From assembly GCA_016869025.1 (NCBI GenBank), contig VGFA01000003.1:124001-188000 (forward strand): a stretch of DNA of 64,000 nucleotides, read 5' to 3'. Position 1 is the stretch's first letter; the number at the start of each line of letters is the position of its first letter. Below are positions 48,528-57,197 of this stretch, piece after piece. The position numbers were made by a program, and so were the translations under genes. A model generated the notes under the pieces. It saw only the letters and a list, made by a program, of their open reading frames with translations, did not search any database and was not told the origin of the DNA. Source of the stretch: Armatimonadota bacterium (GTDB lineage Bacteria > Sysuimicrobiota > Sysuimicrobiia > Sysuimicrobiales > Humicultoraceae).

Positions 48528-49670
48528 TCAGTCTGGATTGATGGGACGGCCGTTCCGACGGATCTCGTAGTGGAGATGCGGGCCTGTGCTGTAGCCGGTG
48601 CTCCCAACGTACCCGATGACCTGTCTGCGGGACACGTTCTGCCCGGTCTTTACGCTTATCCGGGACAGATGTCCGTAGAGGGTGCTTACACCATCGCCGT
48701 GGTCCAAGATGACCAGCTTGCCATATCCTCCGTACCACCCGGCGAAGAGCACTTTCCCGGCATGCGCCGCAGGCACCGGCGTGCCCCTCGGCGCCGATAT
48801 GTCCACCCCGGTGTGGAAGTGGTGGCGCCGAAAGAGGGGGTGGCGGCGAAAGCCGAAGCGCGACGTTACCGGTCCCCTCAGCGGCCATATGAGGGCTGTC
48901 ATTGCGCTCTCCCTGGCAGGCGCGGCGCCACCCTGGAGTCGTTGAATCAGGGCCTGCACTGAGGCCGAGTCCTCTTCGGTTTCCCGGACGGCCTGCTCGG
49001 CGGCGGCCCGCTCGTGCATGATCGCCTCCAGGATTCGGCGCTTCGCCGCCACCTGCTCTGATAGCTCCAGTTCGCGCTCCCGGGTCTGGCGGGCGACCTC
49101 CTGCAACTGCGATTGCTGCGCGATCAGCTCTTCCCGCAGCGCCGCGGTCCGGTCGCGGTCTCGGGTATAGGCGCTGATCAGCCTGGCATCCTCCCGCATG
49201 ACGGCCCCTACCAACCGCGAGCGCGCCACGAATTCCGGGAACGAGGTGGCGCGGAGCACAACGTCCAGGTAGCCGGCGCGGCCGTACCGGTGCAGGTCCA
49301 CTACCCGGCTGGCCAGCAGACCCCGGCGCTGCGCCAGCGCCGCCTCGGCCCGGGCCAGCTCGACGGCCGCGGCCCGCGTACGGAGCCGGACTCTGCGCAA
49401 CTGTAAGGCCAGACGCCGCAACTGCTCCTCGGTCGCCTCGCGCTGGCGGTCCAGATTCTGAACCTCGTCGGCCATCCGCCGCTCACGATGCCTGACCTGC
49501 CGCAGCCGCCGGCGCTCGGTCTCGAGCTGCCGCTGCAGGCGCGAAAGCTCCTCCTGCTTGGACGATAGGGGCGCGGGCGAGGCGGCGATGGCCTCGTTCA
49601 TCCCGGCCGCCACGGCAGCCGCCAGCAGCAGCGCCGCAGCCACCAGCCGGACCGTTGAGGGCACGCTCAT
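48528..49670 (-). CDS. EnvC-like murein hydrolase activator (coiled coil plus M23/LytM domain)
   Basis: Signal peptide (LVAAALLLAAAVAAGMNEAIA), a long coiled coil over about residues 35-250 (SKQEELSRLQRQLETERRRLRQV onward), then an M23 domain. The LytM zinc motifs are complete: HFHTGVDISAPRGTPV and HLHYEIR, so it may be an active endopeptidase, unlike E. coli EnvC, which lacks them. It overlaps ftsX by 4 bp and should be recruited by FtsEX at the division site. Confidence 0.93.
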   Translation of the reverse strand: MSVPSTVRLVAAALLLAAAVAAGMNEAIAASPAPLSSKQEELSRLQRQLETERRRLRQVRHRERRMADEVQNLDRQREATEEQLRRLALQLRRVRLRTRAAAVELARAEAALAQRRGLLASRVVDLHRYGRAGYLDVVLRATSFPEFVARSRLVGAVMREDARLISAYTRDRDRTAALREELIAQQSQLQEVARQTRERELELSEQVAAKRRILEAIMHERAAAEQAVRETEEDSASVQALIQRLQGGAAPARESAMTALIWPLRGPVTSRFGFRRHPLFRRHHFHTGVDISAPRGTPVPAAHAGKVLFAGWYGGYGKLVILDHGDGVSTLYGHLSRISVKTGQNVSRRQVIGYVGSTGYSTGPHLHYEIRRNGRPINPD

Positions 49671-50617
49671 GCCCGGAGGTACCTCCGCATTCCGATCTCG
49701 CTTCCGGCCATCCCAACAGCAATACCCAGGAACCAGACCACGGCAAGGGCGCCTGGGAGTGCCGCCCGGGCCGGCAGAACCGGCAGGAACGGAAGTGAGC
49801 CCGCGATCTGGACGGCCAGGTGGGCGTAGACCGCCACCAGAATCACGGTCGCCGCCAGGGCCGCGGCGGCTCCCTGCAGCACGCCTTCCAGGACGTACGG
49901 TCCCCGGATGAATCCTGGCGTGGCGCCCACCAGGGTCATGATCTCGATCTCCTGACGCCTCGCGGCGATTGTCAGCCGGATCGTATTGAGAACGATCAGG
50001 AGCGCGGCGGCGAACAGCGCCCCGGCCACGGCGGCACCGGCTATCCGGACGGCGCGCGTCAGCGCCACGAGCCGGTCCACCACCGGCGTCCCGTACAGCA
50101 CCTCCTCGACACCCGCAATCTGCTCCAGCGCAGCGGCGACCCCTCGTACCTGACCAGCACCGCCGGCGCGAACCTCGATCGAGTCCGGCAAAGGGTTTGT
50201 CTTGAGGTGAGAGCCGACCGAAGCCAGGGATCCGTAGGTCTTCTGCAACCGCTTCAGCGCCTCGGCGCGTCCCACGAGTTCGGCGGAGAGGACCCCTGGC
50301 AGATCCTTCGCAGAGGCCAGCACGCGCTGCTGTTGCTGGACCGTGAGATCCCGCCGTAGGAACCCAACTATCTCGACCTGCGCCTCAAGGACAGAGGCCA
50401 GGTGCGCCAGGTTCACGGAGGCCAGGATTCCACCTCCGGCCACCATGAGCGCGATGGCGATGGTCGTGGTCGCGGCCGCGGCCATCAGGCCGTTTCGGCG
50501 CAGGCCGCCGATCGCCTCGCGCAGGGCCTCCCCTCGCGCCCAGGGCCACGCGCGCGCCCGCAGCGAGCGCCGGGCAGCCGCATCAGCGGGCTGTCTGGTA
50601 GAGGCCCCTCGACTCAT
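49667..50617 (-). CDS. ftsX: Cell division permease-like protein FtsX
   Basis: Integral membrane partner of FtsE. Four membrane helices: AAAATTTIAIALMVAGGGILAS, then after an extracytoplasmic loop (VEIVGFLRRDLTVQQQQRVLASAKDLPG) AGAAVAGALFAAALLIVLN, LAATVILVAVYAHLAVQ and GALAVVWFLGIAVGMAG. The length of 316 is typical. It probably relays ATP hydrolysis to the EnvC-like protein. It overlaps ftsE by 35 bp if the first ATG is used. Confidence 0.94.
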   Translation of the reverse strand: MSRGASTRQPADAAARRSLRARAWPWARGEALREAIGGLRRNGLMAAAATTTIAIALMVAGGGILASVNLAHLASVLEAQVEIVGFLRRDLTVQQQQRVLASAKDLPGVLSAELVGRAEALKRLQKTYGSLASVGSHLKTNPLPDSIEVRAGGAGQVRGVAAALEQIAGVEEVLYGTPVVDRLVALTRAVRIAGAAVAGALFAAALLIVLNTIRLTIAARRQEIEIMTLVGATPGFIRGPYVLEGVLQGAAAALAATVILVAVYAHLAVQIAGSLPFLPVLPARAALPGALAVVWFLGIAVGMAGSEIGMRRYLRA

Positions 50618-51269
50618 CGCGCATCACGCGACCGGCATGCAGTTCGACCACGCGCCGGCGCAATATGTCCACGAGCGTGTTGTTGTGCGTGGTCACCAAG
50701 ACCGTCGTTCCACGCAGGTTGACGGCGCCTAGGAGTTGCATGATCTCCCACGCCGCCTGGGGATCAAGGTTGCCGGTGGGCTCGTCCGCCAACACCACTC
50801 GCGGCCGCGTTACGATCGCACGGGCCAGACAGACGCGCTGCTGTTCCCCGCCCGAGAGCCTGGCCGGCAGGTCGTCCGCACGGTGGGCCATGCCGACGGT
50901 CTCCAGCGCCCACAGGACGCGCGGCGCGATCTCCACCGGGTCGGTTTCGGTCACCCGCAGCGCGAACGCCACGTTGTCGGCCACGGAACGGTCGGACAGC
51001 AGCTTGAACTCCTGGAAGACGACGCCCAACCTGCGTCGCAGTAGTGGCACCTGGGAGTCGGGAAGCGAGCAGAGGTCTAGCCCGTCCACCTCCACTCGGC
51101 CGGCCGTGGGGCGCTCGATCCGCTGGATGAGCTTGAGAACCGTGGACTTCCCGCTACCGGTGGGGCCCACGAGAAAGACGAACTCACCGCAGTCTATCCG
51201 CAGCGAGATGTCCTGCAAGGCGACCACGCCGGTGGGATATCGCTTTCCGACGCCGTCGAGGTTGATCAT
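50583..51269 (-). CDS. ftsE: Cell division ATP-binding protein FtsE
   Basis: ABC ATPase of the FtsEX complex. VGKRYPTGVVALQDISLRI at the N terminus, Walker A GPTGSGKSTVLK, LSGGEQQRVCLARAIV signature, Walker B VVLADEPTGNLDP and a His switch VTTHNNTLV. The length of 228 is normal. It precedes ftsX-envC-ctpA, a conserved division/peptidoglycan cluster. Confidence 0.96.
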   Translation of the reverse strand: MINLDGVGKRYPTGVVALQDISLRIDCGEFVFLVGPTGSGKSTVLKLIQRIERPTAGRVEVDGLDLCSLPDSQVPLLRRRLGVVFQEFKLLSDRSVADNVAFALRVTETDPVEIAPRVLWALETVGMAHRADDLPARLSGGEQQRVCLARAIVTRPRVVLADEPTGNLDPQAAWEIMQLLGAVNLRGTTVLVTTHNNTLVDILRRRVVELHAGRVMRDESRGLYQTAR

Positions 51270-51358
51270 CGCTGCTCCGACGAATGGGTGCGTCCAGCGC
51301 TTCGACGTTTCCTTCTTGTTGTAGTTCTACGCAGCGGCGCGATGGTCCTGCCGCCCTA

Positions 51359-52123
51359 TCAGGACACGGTCAGGCCCCAGGCCGCCAGGTCATGCAGCAG
51401 GCGGTCGCCTGTCATGTTGAGGTCGATCGGCGTCACCGAGATGTACCCGGCCTTTACCGCCCAGCTGTCCGTCCCTTCCTCATCGCCCAGGGGCTCGGGC
51501 TCTCCGGCCAGCCAGTAGTATGGTCTCCCCCGCGGGTCCGTGCGCCTCTCCAGTTGCGAGAGGTAGCGGCGCGAACCCTGGCGGGTAATCGCCACCCCGC
51601 TCAGCCGTTCCAGCGGGAGGTTAGGCACGTTCACGTTGATCAGCGCGTCCGCGGGCAACTCGCGCTCCACGACCAACCGCGATAGCCGTTCGGCGAACTG
51701 CGCGGCCACCTCGAACCTGACGTCCACGAATGCCGCCACCGAGACCGCCAGGCTTGGAATCCCCATGATCGCGCCTTCCATCGCGCCGGAGACGGTGCCG
51801 GAGTAGGTGAGGTCGCGGCCCAGGTTTGGGCCGACGTTGATGCCCGAGACCACAACGTCCGGCCTCCGGCCCAGGAGGTCGAGCACGCCGAGTATCACGC
51901 AGTCAGCAGGCGTGCCATTCGTCGCCCAGGCGGTCACGCCCTCTGGAAGAACCGCGGAGCGCCAGGCGCGCAGCGGCTTGTGCAGCGTGACCGCGTGCCC
52001 GGTGGCGCTGCGCTCATGCTCAGGAGCCACAACCACGGTCTCGTGACGTGACGCAAAGGCCTCGGCCAGGGCGTGCAAGCCCGGTGAGTGGATTCCGTCA
52101 TCGTTGGTGAGCAGGACCCGCAT
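51359..52123 (-). CDS. surE: 5'/3'-nucleotidase SurE
   Basis: Metal-dependent nucleotide phosphatase. RVLLTNDDGIHSPGLHALA at the N terminus (metal Asp pair), VVAPEHERSATGHAVTLH, TNGTPADCV, VVSGINVGPNLGRDLTYSGTVSGAMEGAI and a C-terminal TDSWAVKAGYISVTPI. ATG 52123 is preferred; a TTG at 52138 only adds five residues. The length of 254 fits. It lies 15-30 bp after the MEMO-like gene. Confidence 0.95.
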   Translation of the reverse strand: MRVLLTNDDGIHSPGLHALAEAFASRHETVVVAPEHERSATGHAVTLHKPLRAWRSAVLPEGVTAWATNGTPADCVILGVLDLLGRRPDVVVSGINVGPNLGRDLTYSGTVSGAMEGAIMGIPSLAVSVAAFVDVRFEVAAQFAERLSRLVVERELPADALINVNVPNLPLERLSGVAITRQGSRRYLSQLERRTDPRGRPYYWLAGEPEPLGDEEGTDSWAVKAGYISVTPIDLNMTGDRLLHDLAAWGLTVS

Positions 52124-52152
52124 CTTCCCTCGCTTCAAGTTGTTCGGGTGTG

Positions 52153-52998
52153 CTAGACGGCTTCGGCCGCCGCTGCCACGTAGCCTACCACCGCGCCCCT
52201 CTCACCGGAGACCTCTCCGGAGGTGGAGTATCGAAGGATCTCAACGCGAACGGATCCCAGGCGGCGCGCGGCATCCAGCACCGCCGCGGCTGGACCGACC
52301 CCGCACATCGTGATCCCTCCCTGCCGCACTTCCCTCAGCAGGCGACCCCCGTCTCCAGAAGCCAGCGCCTCGAGCACGATCCGGTCCGTCTCGACGGCAC
52401 GCTCATGCGGCAGGTAGTGACTGAGGTCGGTCGAGGCGACCAGGACCGCGTCCTGACCCGCCAGGACAGCGGCGAGCGCACCGGTCAGGTGCTCCACCGT
52501 GGCCGCGTCCTGGTCGGCCATCACTATCGGCACGACCGGTCCATCATAGCCCATGTACTGCAAAAAAGGGAGTTGGACCTCGATGCAGTGCTCCCGTCGG
52601 TGGCCTCGGGCATCCATCGGGATGCCGCCCTGCTGAAGCGCGTCCTTGACCGGATGGTAGGTGGTGACATCCCCCAGCGGGCCCTGCCAGTGCTCCTCCG
52701 GGGACAGTGCCGACGGCGGGCCGGCGCCGTTGTGATCAGGACCTATCACCACGACGACCCCTGGCCGGCGCGCCCCTGCCAGGCGCAGGTAGGCATGAGC
52801 CGCGACCGGCCCCGAATAGGCCAGCCCTGCATGCGGAACCACGAGTGCCATCACGCGACCCGTGCCCCAGGGTGCCGGAAGGCGGCCAGGGCCCACAGGG
52901 TGCTTGAAGCACCACTCCACCTGAGCGCGCAACGCGTCGGGATCCGCGCTGTAGAACACGCCCCTGACCGCGGCCGGGCGAGCGCGCCCGCCGACCAC
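52153..52998 (-). CDS. MEMO1-family protein (AmmeMemoRadiSam system protein B type)
   Basis: Homologue of the eukaryotic MEMO1 and of AmrB, related to LigB-type dioxygenases. RPAAVRGVFYSADPDALRAQV at the N terminus, then VVPHAGLAYSGPVAAHAYL, VVVIGPDHNG, HCIEVQLPFLQYM, VASTDLSHYLPHERA. The conserved His and Cys residues may form a metal site. GTG 52998 with AGGGGGAG upstream is favoured over 53046. The radical-SAM and AMMECR1 partner genes are not adjacent. Function unknown. Confidence 0.88.
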   Translation of the reverse strand: MVGGRARPAAVRGVFYSADPDALRAQVEWCFKHPVGPGRLPAPWGTGRVMALVVPHAGLAYSGPVAAHAYLRLAGARRPGVVVVIGPDHNGAGPPSALSPEEHWQGPLGDVTTYHPVKDALQQGGIPMDARGHRREHCIEVQLPFLQYMGYDGPVVPIVMADQDAATVEHLTGALAAVLAGQDAVLVASTDLSHYLPHERAVETDRIVLEALASGDGGRLLREVRQGGITMCGVGPAAAVLDAARRLGSVRVEILRYSTSGEVSGERGAVVGYVAAAAEAV

Positions 52999-52999
52999 G

Positions 53000-53350
53000 C
53001 TACTCCCCCTGCGGCTCCCCTGAGCCGGCCTCGGGAAGCACGGCACCTGCCAGCCAGTCGAGATAGGCAGCCGATCCTCCCATGATAGGAAGGGCGAGCA
53101 CCTCCGGCACCGTGTACGAATGGAGGCCTTCCACGCGCGCCACCAGGTCGGCCAGGTGGTGATGGGTGGTCTTGACTACGAGCAGCAACTCGTCCGCGCG
53201 CTCGACCCGGCCCTGCCAGCGGTACACCGAGCGCACCCCGGGCACCACGTTCACGCAGGCAGCCAGTCCCTCCTCCACGAGCGCCGATGCCACCCGATCT
53301 GCCTCATCACGGCTGCTGGCGATGACCAGCACAACCAAGGGTTCGCTCAT
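53000..53350 (-). CDS. cutA: CutA1-family divalent cation tolerance protein
   Basis: Small trimeric ferredoxin-like protein. VLVIASSRDEADRVASALVEEGLAACVNVVPGVRSVYRWQG and ELLLVVKTTHHHLADLV, with SYTVPEVLALPIMGGSAAYLDWL, are textbook CutA1. The length of 116 is typical. The link to copper tolerance comes from E. coli; the function here is unproven. Its stop overlaps the ribosome-binding region of the MEMO-like gene. Confidence 0.95.
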   Translation of the reverse strand: MSEPLVVLVIASSRDEADRVASALVEEGLAACVNVVPGVRSVYRWQGRVERADELLLVVKTTHHHLADLVARVEGLHSYTVPEVLALPIMGGSAAYLDWLAGAVLPEAGSGEPQGE

Positions 53351-53398
53351 CTCTCTGCCGATCTCGGACGAGATCCGGAGGGCGGCTGGGTGCCCGTG

Positions 53399-54559
53399 CT
53401 AGTCCTGCTCGCGCCACCAATCCGGCGATACGTCACGCAGCGACCTGGCCTTTCGAGGGGCGGGACGCGTGGCGGTCCGCTCCCTGGCCACCCGCGCGCG
53501 AAGTTGCTCGAACTCGCGCAGGTCGGTTAGGACCTTCAGCGTGTTCCAGACGGCCTCTTCCACGTGCTCGCCGCCCTCGCGCTGCACAAGTGCCACAAGC
53601 GGCTCGATCACACGCTTGTTGCGAAGCTTGCCAAGGATGCGTATCGCCAGCCGCTTTACATCAATGTCCTCGTCCTCGAGCGAGGCGACAAACTGGTCCG
53701 AGGCACCGTCGCCGAACAAGGCATGGAGGGCCCTCAGGGCGAATCGCCGCACCTTGGGCACAGGGTTCTCAAGCGCCACGCGCAGTTGCTCGATGACCTC
53801 GGTACGCGGGCGGCCCCCCAGGGCCTCCATCACCATGCGCGTGGGGCTGACCTCCCGGTCCACGTGCGGGCCCTCGCCGTCCAGAATGCCGCGCTCCTCC
53901 AGGCGGGCCAGGGTGGCCACCACGGCTTCCTGCATGCGCGGATCGCGAAGGAACAGGTCCACCAGCGGTCGTACGATGCGCTGATCCCCGACGCGCCCCA
54001 GGACCGAGATGGCCGTGGCCCTGATGACCTGGCTTTCCTGCTCCATGGCCTCGAGGAGCGCCTCAATCGCGCGCGGGCCGACCTCGATGAGAATCTTCAT
54101 GACCTGCGCGCCAATCTTTCGTCGCAGTACCTTGTCCTCACAGGTGGCCAGGAGCGGTCCGACCGCCTCGGGCCCTATCCGCATGAGGGCCTCGGTGGCC
54201 GCCAGCTGCAGCGACCTCTCACGGCGTGCAAGGACGCGGATCAGCGGCTCGACGGCGCCCCGGTCGCGGATGTCGCGCAGGCCGTTCACCGCCTGGAGGA
54301 CCACCTGCTCGCTCCGGTCCGCAAGCGCGGCGCGCAGTGCCTCACCCGCGGCGGGCCCGCTGACGCGCCGGAGCGCGACGACAGCGCTCTTGCGGACATA
54401 CTCGTCGGAGTCCTGCAAGGCACGCGCCAGCGCCGGCACGGCGGATTCGTCACCGAGCTTGCCGAGCGCGTGCGCCGCGTCGCTGCGAACGGTCACATCG
54501 TGGCTTTCGAGCTGCTGCAGGTAGCGCTGTAGCTCGTCGGCCTTGCCGGTCTCCGGCAT
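53399..54559 (-). CDS. HEAT-repeat protein
   Basis: Cytosolic alpha-solenoid protein of 386 residues made of about eleven HEAT/PBS-lyase-type repeats of ~31 residues, e.g. HALGKLGDESAVPALARAL, VNGLRDIRDRGAVEPLIRVL, ISVLGRVGDQRIVRPLVDLF and IRILGKLRNKRVIEPLVALV. Such proteins are binding scaffolds; the partner is unknown. ATG 54559 has GGAGGAG seven bases upstream, which fixes the start. First gene of the minus-strand run toward cutA-surE-ftsEX. Confidence 0.85.
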   Translation of the reverse strand: MPETGKADELQRYLQQLESHDVTVRSDAAHALGKLGDESAVPALARALQDSDEYVRKSAVVALRRVSGPAAGEALRAALADRSEQVVLQAVNGLRDIRDRGAVEPLIRVLARRERSLQLAATEALMRIGPEAVGPLLATCEDKVLRRKIGAQVMKILIEVGPRAIEALLEAMEQESQVIRATAISVLGRVGDQRIVRPLVDLFLRDPRMQEAVVATLARLEERGILDGEGPHVDREVSPTRMVMEALGGRPRTEVIEQLRVALENPVPKVRRFALRALHALFGDGASDQFVASLEDEDIDVKRLAIRILGKLRNKRVIEPLVALVQREGGEHVEEAVWNTLKVLTDLREFEQLRARVARERTATRPAPRKARSLRDVSPDWWREQD

Positions 54560-54673
54560 GAACGCTCCTCCTGTTGGACGCAGGGGAACTGCGTGGCACC
54601 TACTGCACCCATTATGCACTATTCTGCGGCCCCGCACCACCATCCTGCTCACGGGCTGGAGCCCCTTCCCTGC

Positions 54674-54702
54674 TTGCGTCTCAGGCCGTGCTTCCGTATA
54701 CT
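54674..54702 (+). promoter_or_regulatory. Promoter giving a nearly leaderless hpt-operon transcript
   Basis: TTGCGT (54674-54679), a 17-base spacer and TATACT (54697-54702). The start codon at 54710 lies at the expected transcription start, and no ribosome-binding site is present between them, so the mRNA is likely leaderless. Confidence 0.65.
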
Positions 54703-54709
54703 GATCCTA

Positions 54710-55054
54710 ATGGGAGACAGAGCCAACCTGCGCTTTGCCCACGCAAGCGAAGAGGAACTGGCGCGAATCCTAGACTTCTACGGGATTCGCTGGGAGTACG
54801 AGCCCCGCTCCTTCCCCTTGGATTGGGACGAACAGGGACGCGTGGTCGAGAGCTTCAGCCCGGACTTCTACCTTCCGGATCTCGACCTGTACCTTGAGCT
54901 GACCACGCTGAAGCAGAGTCTGGTAACCAGGAAGAACCGCAAGCTGCGGCGACTGCGTGACCTGTACCCCGAGGTACGTGTCAAGGTATTCTACGGTAGG
55001 GACTTCCGGAACCTGTTGGCCAAGTACGATCTCCATCCGATCGCAGCGCCCTGA
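54710..55054 (+). CDS. PD-(D/E)XK nuclease-like small protein
   Basis: Protein of 114 residues. The order EEELARILDFYGIRWEYEPRSF, then SFSPDFYLPDLDLYLELT, then KLRRLRDLYPEVRVKVFYG, matches the core of PD-(D/E)XK nuclease-fold proteins, with candidate metal ligands Asp in PDFYLP and Glu in LYLELT. The last position is Thr-Leu-Lys rather than the usual ExK. No activity can be assigned. It sits directly before hpt with a 1-bp stop/start overlap (TGATG). ATG 54710 is supported by the promoter spacing. Confidence 0.65.
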   Translation: MGDRANLRFAHASEEELARILDFYGIRWEYEPRSFPLDWDEQGRVVESFSPDFYLPDLDLYLELTTLKQSLVTRKNRKLRRLRDLYPEVRVKVFYGRDFRNLLAKYDLHPIAAP

Positions 55055-55614
55055 TGGTGACTCCCGAAATCAGCCAGGTGCTCCTTACCGAGGAGCAGAT
55101 CCGCGTGCGTGTGCGCGCCCTCGCGGCCGAGATAAGCCACGACTACGCGGGACGCGATCTGCTCGTCGTGTCGGTCCTCAAGGGTGCCCTGTACTTCCTG
55201 GCCGATCTCACCCGCATGATGGACATACCGCTGGCCATTGACTTCATGGCCATCAGCTCCTACCGGGGCGGCAAGGGTCCTTCCGGCGCCGTCCGCCTCG
55301 TCAAGGACCTTGACGAGGACCTCACCGGCCGTCACGTGCTGCTGGTCGAGGACATCATTGACACGGGCCTGACGGCCTCCTACCTCCTGCGCAGCCTCCA
55401 GGCGCGGGACCCGGCCGACCTGGCGGTCTGCACGCTCCTCGACAAGACCGCGCGGCGGATAGCCCACACCCTGCCGATCCGCTACCGCGGGTTCGAGGTG
55501 CCCGACCTGTTCCTGGTCGGCTATGGCCTGGACTACCGGCAGTTCCACAGGAACCTCCCGTACATCGGCGTGATCCGAGACGACTTCCTGCGACGCGAGC
55601 CCGCCTCTTCCTGA
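55054..55614 (+). CDS. hpt: Hypoxanthine phosphoribosyltransferase
   Basis: Purine salvage enzyme that makes IMP/GMP from hypoxanthine/guanine and PRPP. PRPP loop HVLLVEDIIDTGLTASYLL, flexible-loop region FMAISSYRGG, and the purine-site segment PDLFLVGYGLDYRQFHRNLPYIGVI. The length of 186 is normal. It directly precedes a BMP-type nucleoside importer, suggesting uptake and salvage work together. Confidence 0.96.
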   Translation: MVTPEISQVLLTEEQIRVRVRALAAEISHDYAGRDLLVVSVLKGALYFLADLTRMMDIPLAIDFMAISSYRGGKGPSGAVRLVKDLDEDLTGRHVLLVEDIIDTGLTASYLLRSLQARDPADLAVCTLLDKTARRIAHTLPIRYRGFEVPDLFLVGYGLDYRQFHRNLPYIGVIRDDFLRREPASS

Positions 55615-55640
55615 GGCGGCGAACAGGGGCGCCGAATCGC

Positions 55641-57197
55641 GTGACGCGAGCGCAACCTCCCGAAACCCAAACAGGTACCCCTGCTGTCGAGCCGTCCGAA
55701 CTGCTCCTCCTGAGGGACGTCAGGAAGACCTTCCCGGGTGTGGTAGCCAACGACGGGGTCACGATGGCGGTACGGGCCGGGGAAGTCCACGCCTTGCTCG
55801 GCGAGAACGGCGCCGGCAAGACGACACTGATGAACGTGCTGTACGGAATCCACCAGCCCGACAGCGGCGAGATATGGCTGCGGGGGCGGCAGGTGCGCAT
55901 CCGGTCGCCCCGCGATGCCCTGGCGCTGGGTATTGGCATGGTGCCCCAGCACTTCCTTCTGGTCCGCAGGCACACCGTTGCCGAGAACGTCGCCCTAGGG
56001 TTGCCGGGTCCAGGTTTCATCGCTCCGGCCCGGCAGATCGAGCCGCGGATAAGGGAGTTGGCAGATCGGTACGGTCTCTCGGTGGATCCCCGCGCCCACA
56101 TCTGGCAGCTCTCACCCAGCGAGCAGCAGCGTGTGGAGATCGTCAAGGCGCTGATCCGGGGAGCGAGGCTTCTCATCCTGGACGAGCCCACGAGCGTGCT
56201 CACACCGCAGGAGGCCCGCGGGCTGTTCGAGGTGCTGCGCCGGATGAAGCTGGAGGGCCAAGCGGTGATCTTCATCTCGCACAAGCTGGATGAGGTCGCC
56301 GAGATCGCCGACCGCGTTACGGTCATGCGCAAGGGTCGGGGGGTGGCCACGCTGCCGGTCGCGGAGACCGACAGGCACTCGCTGGCGCGCCTGATGGTCG
56401 GCCGGGATGTGGAGTTCCGGCTTCGCAGGAGTGCCCGCGCACCTGACGGCGAGGCGATTGCCGTAGAGGATCTTGTGGCCAGGAACGATCGCGGTCTCCC
56501 GGCGCTGCGGGGGATTTCCCTATCGGTGCAGCGCGGAGAGATCCTGGGCATCGCCGGCGTGGCCGGCAACGGTCAGCGCGAACTGGTGGAAGTGATAACC
56601 GGGCTGCGCCCTTCCACCGGCGGTCGCGTCAAGGTACTGGGAAGGGACGTCACCAACCTGTCGGCGCGCGCGGTGCACTTGGCAGGCGTGGCTCACGTCC
56701 CCGAGGACCGGATGCGCATGGGAATCGTACCTGGAATGTCGGTAGCCGAGAACCTGGTGCTGAGGGACTACCGCCACCCGCCCTTCTCGCGCGGGCCGGT
56801 GATGAACCGCCAGGCCATGGGCGAGTTCGCGCGCCGGATGATCTCAGAGTACGAGATCGTAACGCCGGGGCCCGCCACCCCAACGCGGCTGCTCTCAGGG
56901 GGCAACATCCAGAAGCTGATCCTGGGCCGCGAACTGTCGGGCCAGCCCGACGTGATCGTAGCCGCGCACCCCACCTCCGGGCTGGATGTCAGCGCTGCCG
57001 AGCAGATCCACAGGCTGCTCCTGAAGCGCCGTGAGGAAGGCGCAGCGGTTCTCCTTGTGTCAGAGGACCTGGACGAGATCCTGGCCCTGTCCGACCGCAT
57101 CGCCGTGCTGCTTTCGGGTGAGATCGTGGGTGTAGTGGACACGGCCAAGTCCGATCGGGAACGCATCGGACTCCTGATGATGGGGCAGCGCCAATGA
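55641..57197 (+). CDS. BMP-type (nucleoside/purine) ABC transporter, double ATPase subunit
   Basis: Two fused ABC ATPase domains in 518 residues, as in YufO/NupA and sugar RbsA-type proteins. First half: Walker A GENGAGKTTLMN, PQHFLLVRRHTVAENV, SPSEQQRVEIVKALIRGA, LILDEPTSVLTP. Second half: degenerate Walker A GVAGNGQRELVEV and LSGGNIQKLILGRELS. The PQHF and TVAEN forms are typical of nucleoside importers. GTG start. Overlaps the first permease by 4 bp. Confidence 0.93.
   Translation: MTRAQPPETQTGTPAVEPSELLLLRDVRKTFPGVVANDGVTMAVRAGEVHALLGENGAGKTTLMNVLYGIHQPDSGEIWLRGRQVRIRSPRDALALGIGMVPQHFLLVRRHTVAENVALGLPGPGFIAPARQIEPRIRELADRYGLSVDPRAHIWQLSPSEQQRVEIVKALIRGARLLILDEPTSVLTPQEARGLFEVLRRMKLEGQAVIFISHKLDEVAEIADRVTVMRKGRGVATLPVAETDRHSLARLMVGRDVEFRLRRSARAPDGEAIAVEDLVARNDRGLPALRGISLSVQRGEILGIAGVAGNGQRELVEVITGLRPSTGGRVKVLGRDVTNLSARAVHLAGVAHVPEDRMRMGIVPGMSVAENLVLRDYRHPPFSRGPVMNRQAMGEFARRMISEYEIVTPGPATPTRLLSGGNIQKLILGRELSGQPDVIVAAHPTSGLDVSAAEQIHRLLLKRREEGAAVLLVSEDLDEILALSDRIAVLLSGEIVGVVDTAKSDRERIGLLMMGQRQ

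Noticed and set aside
51270-51358. Promoter upstream of ftsE
   Set aside because: No -35/-10 pair with acceptable spacing could be found on the minus strand.
55355-56569. 404-codon minus-strand frame opposite hpt and the ABC ATPase
   Set aside because: Antisense shadow; Ser/Arg-rich and without motifs, while the plus-strand genes have full signatures.
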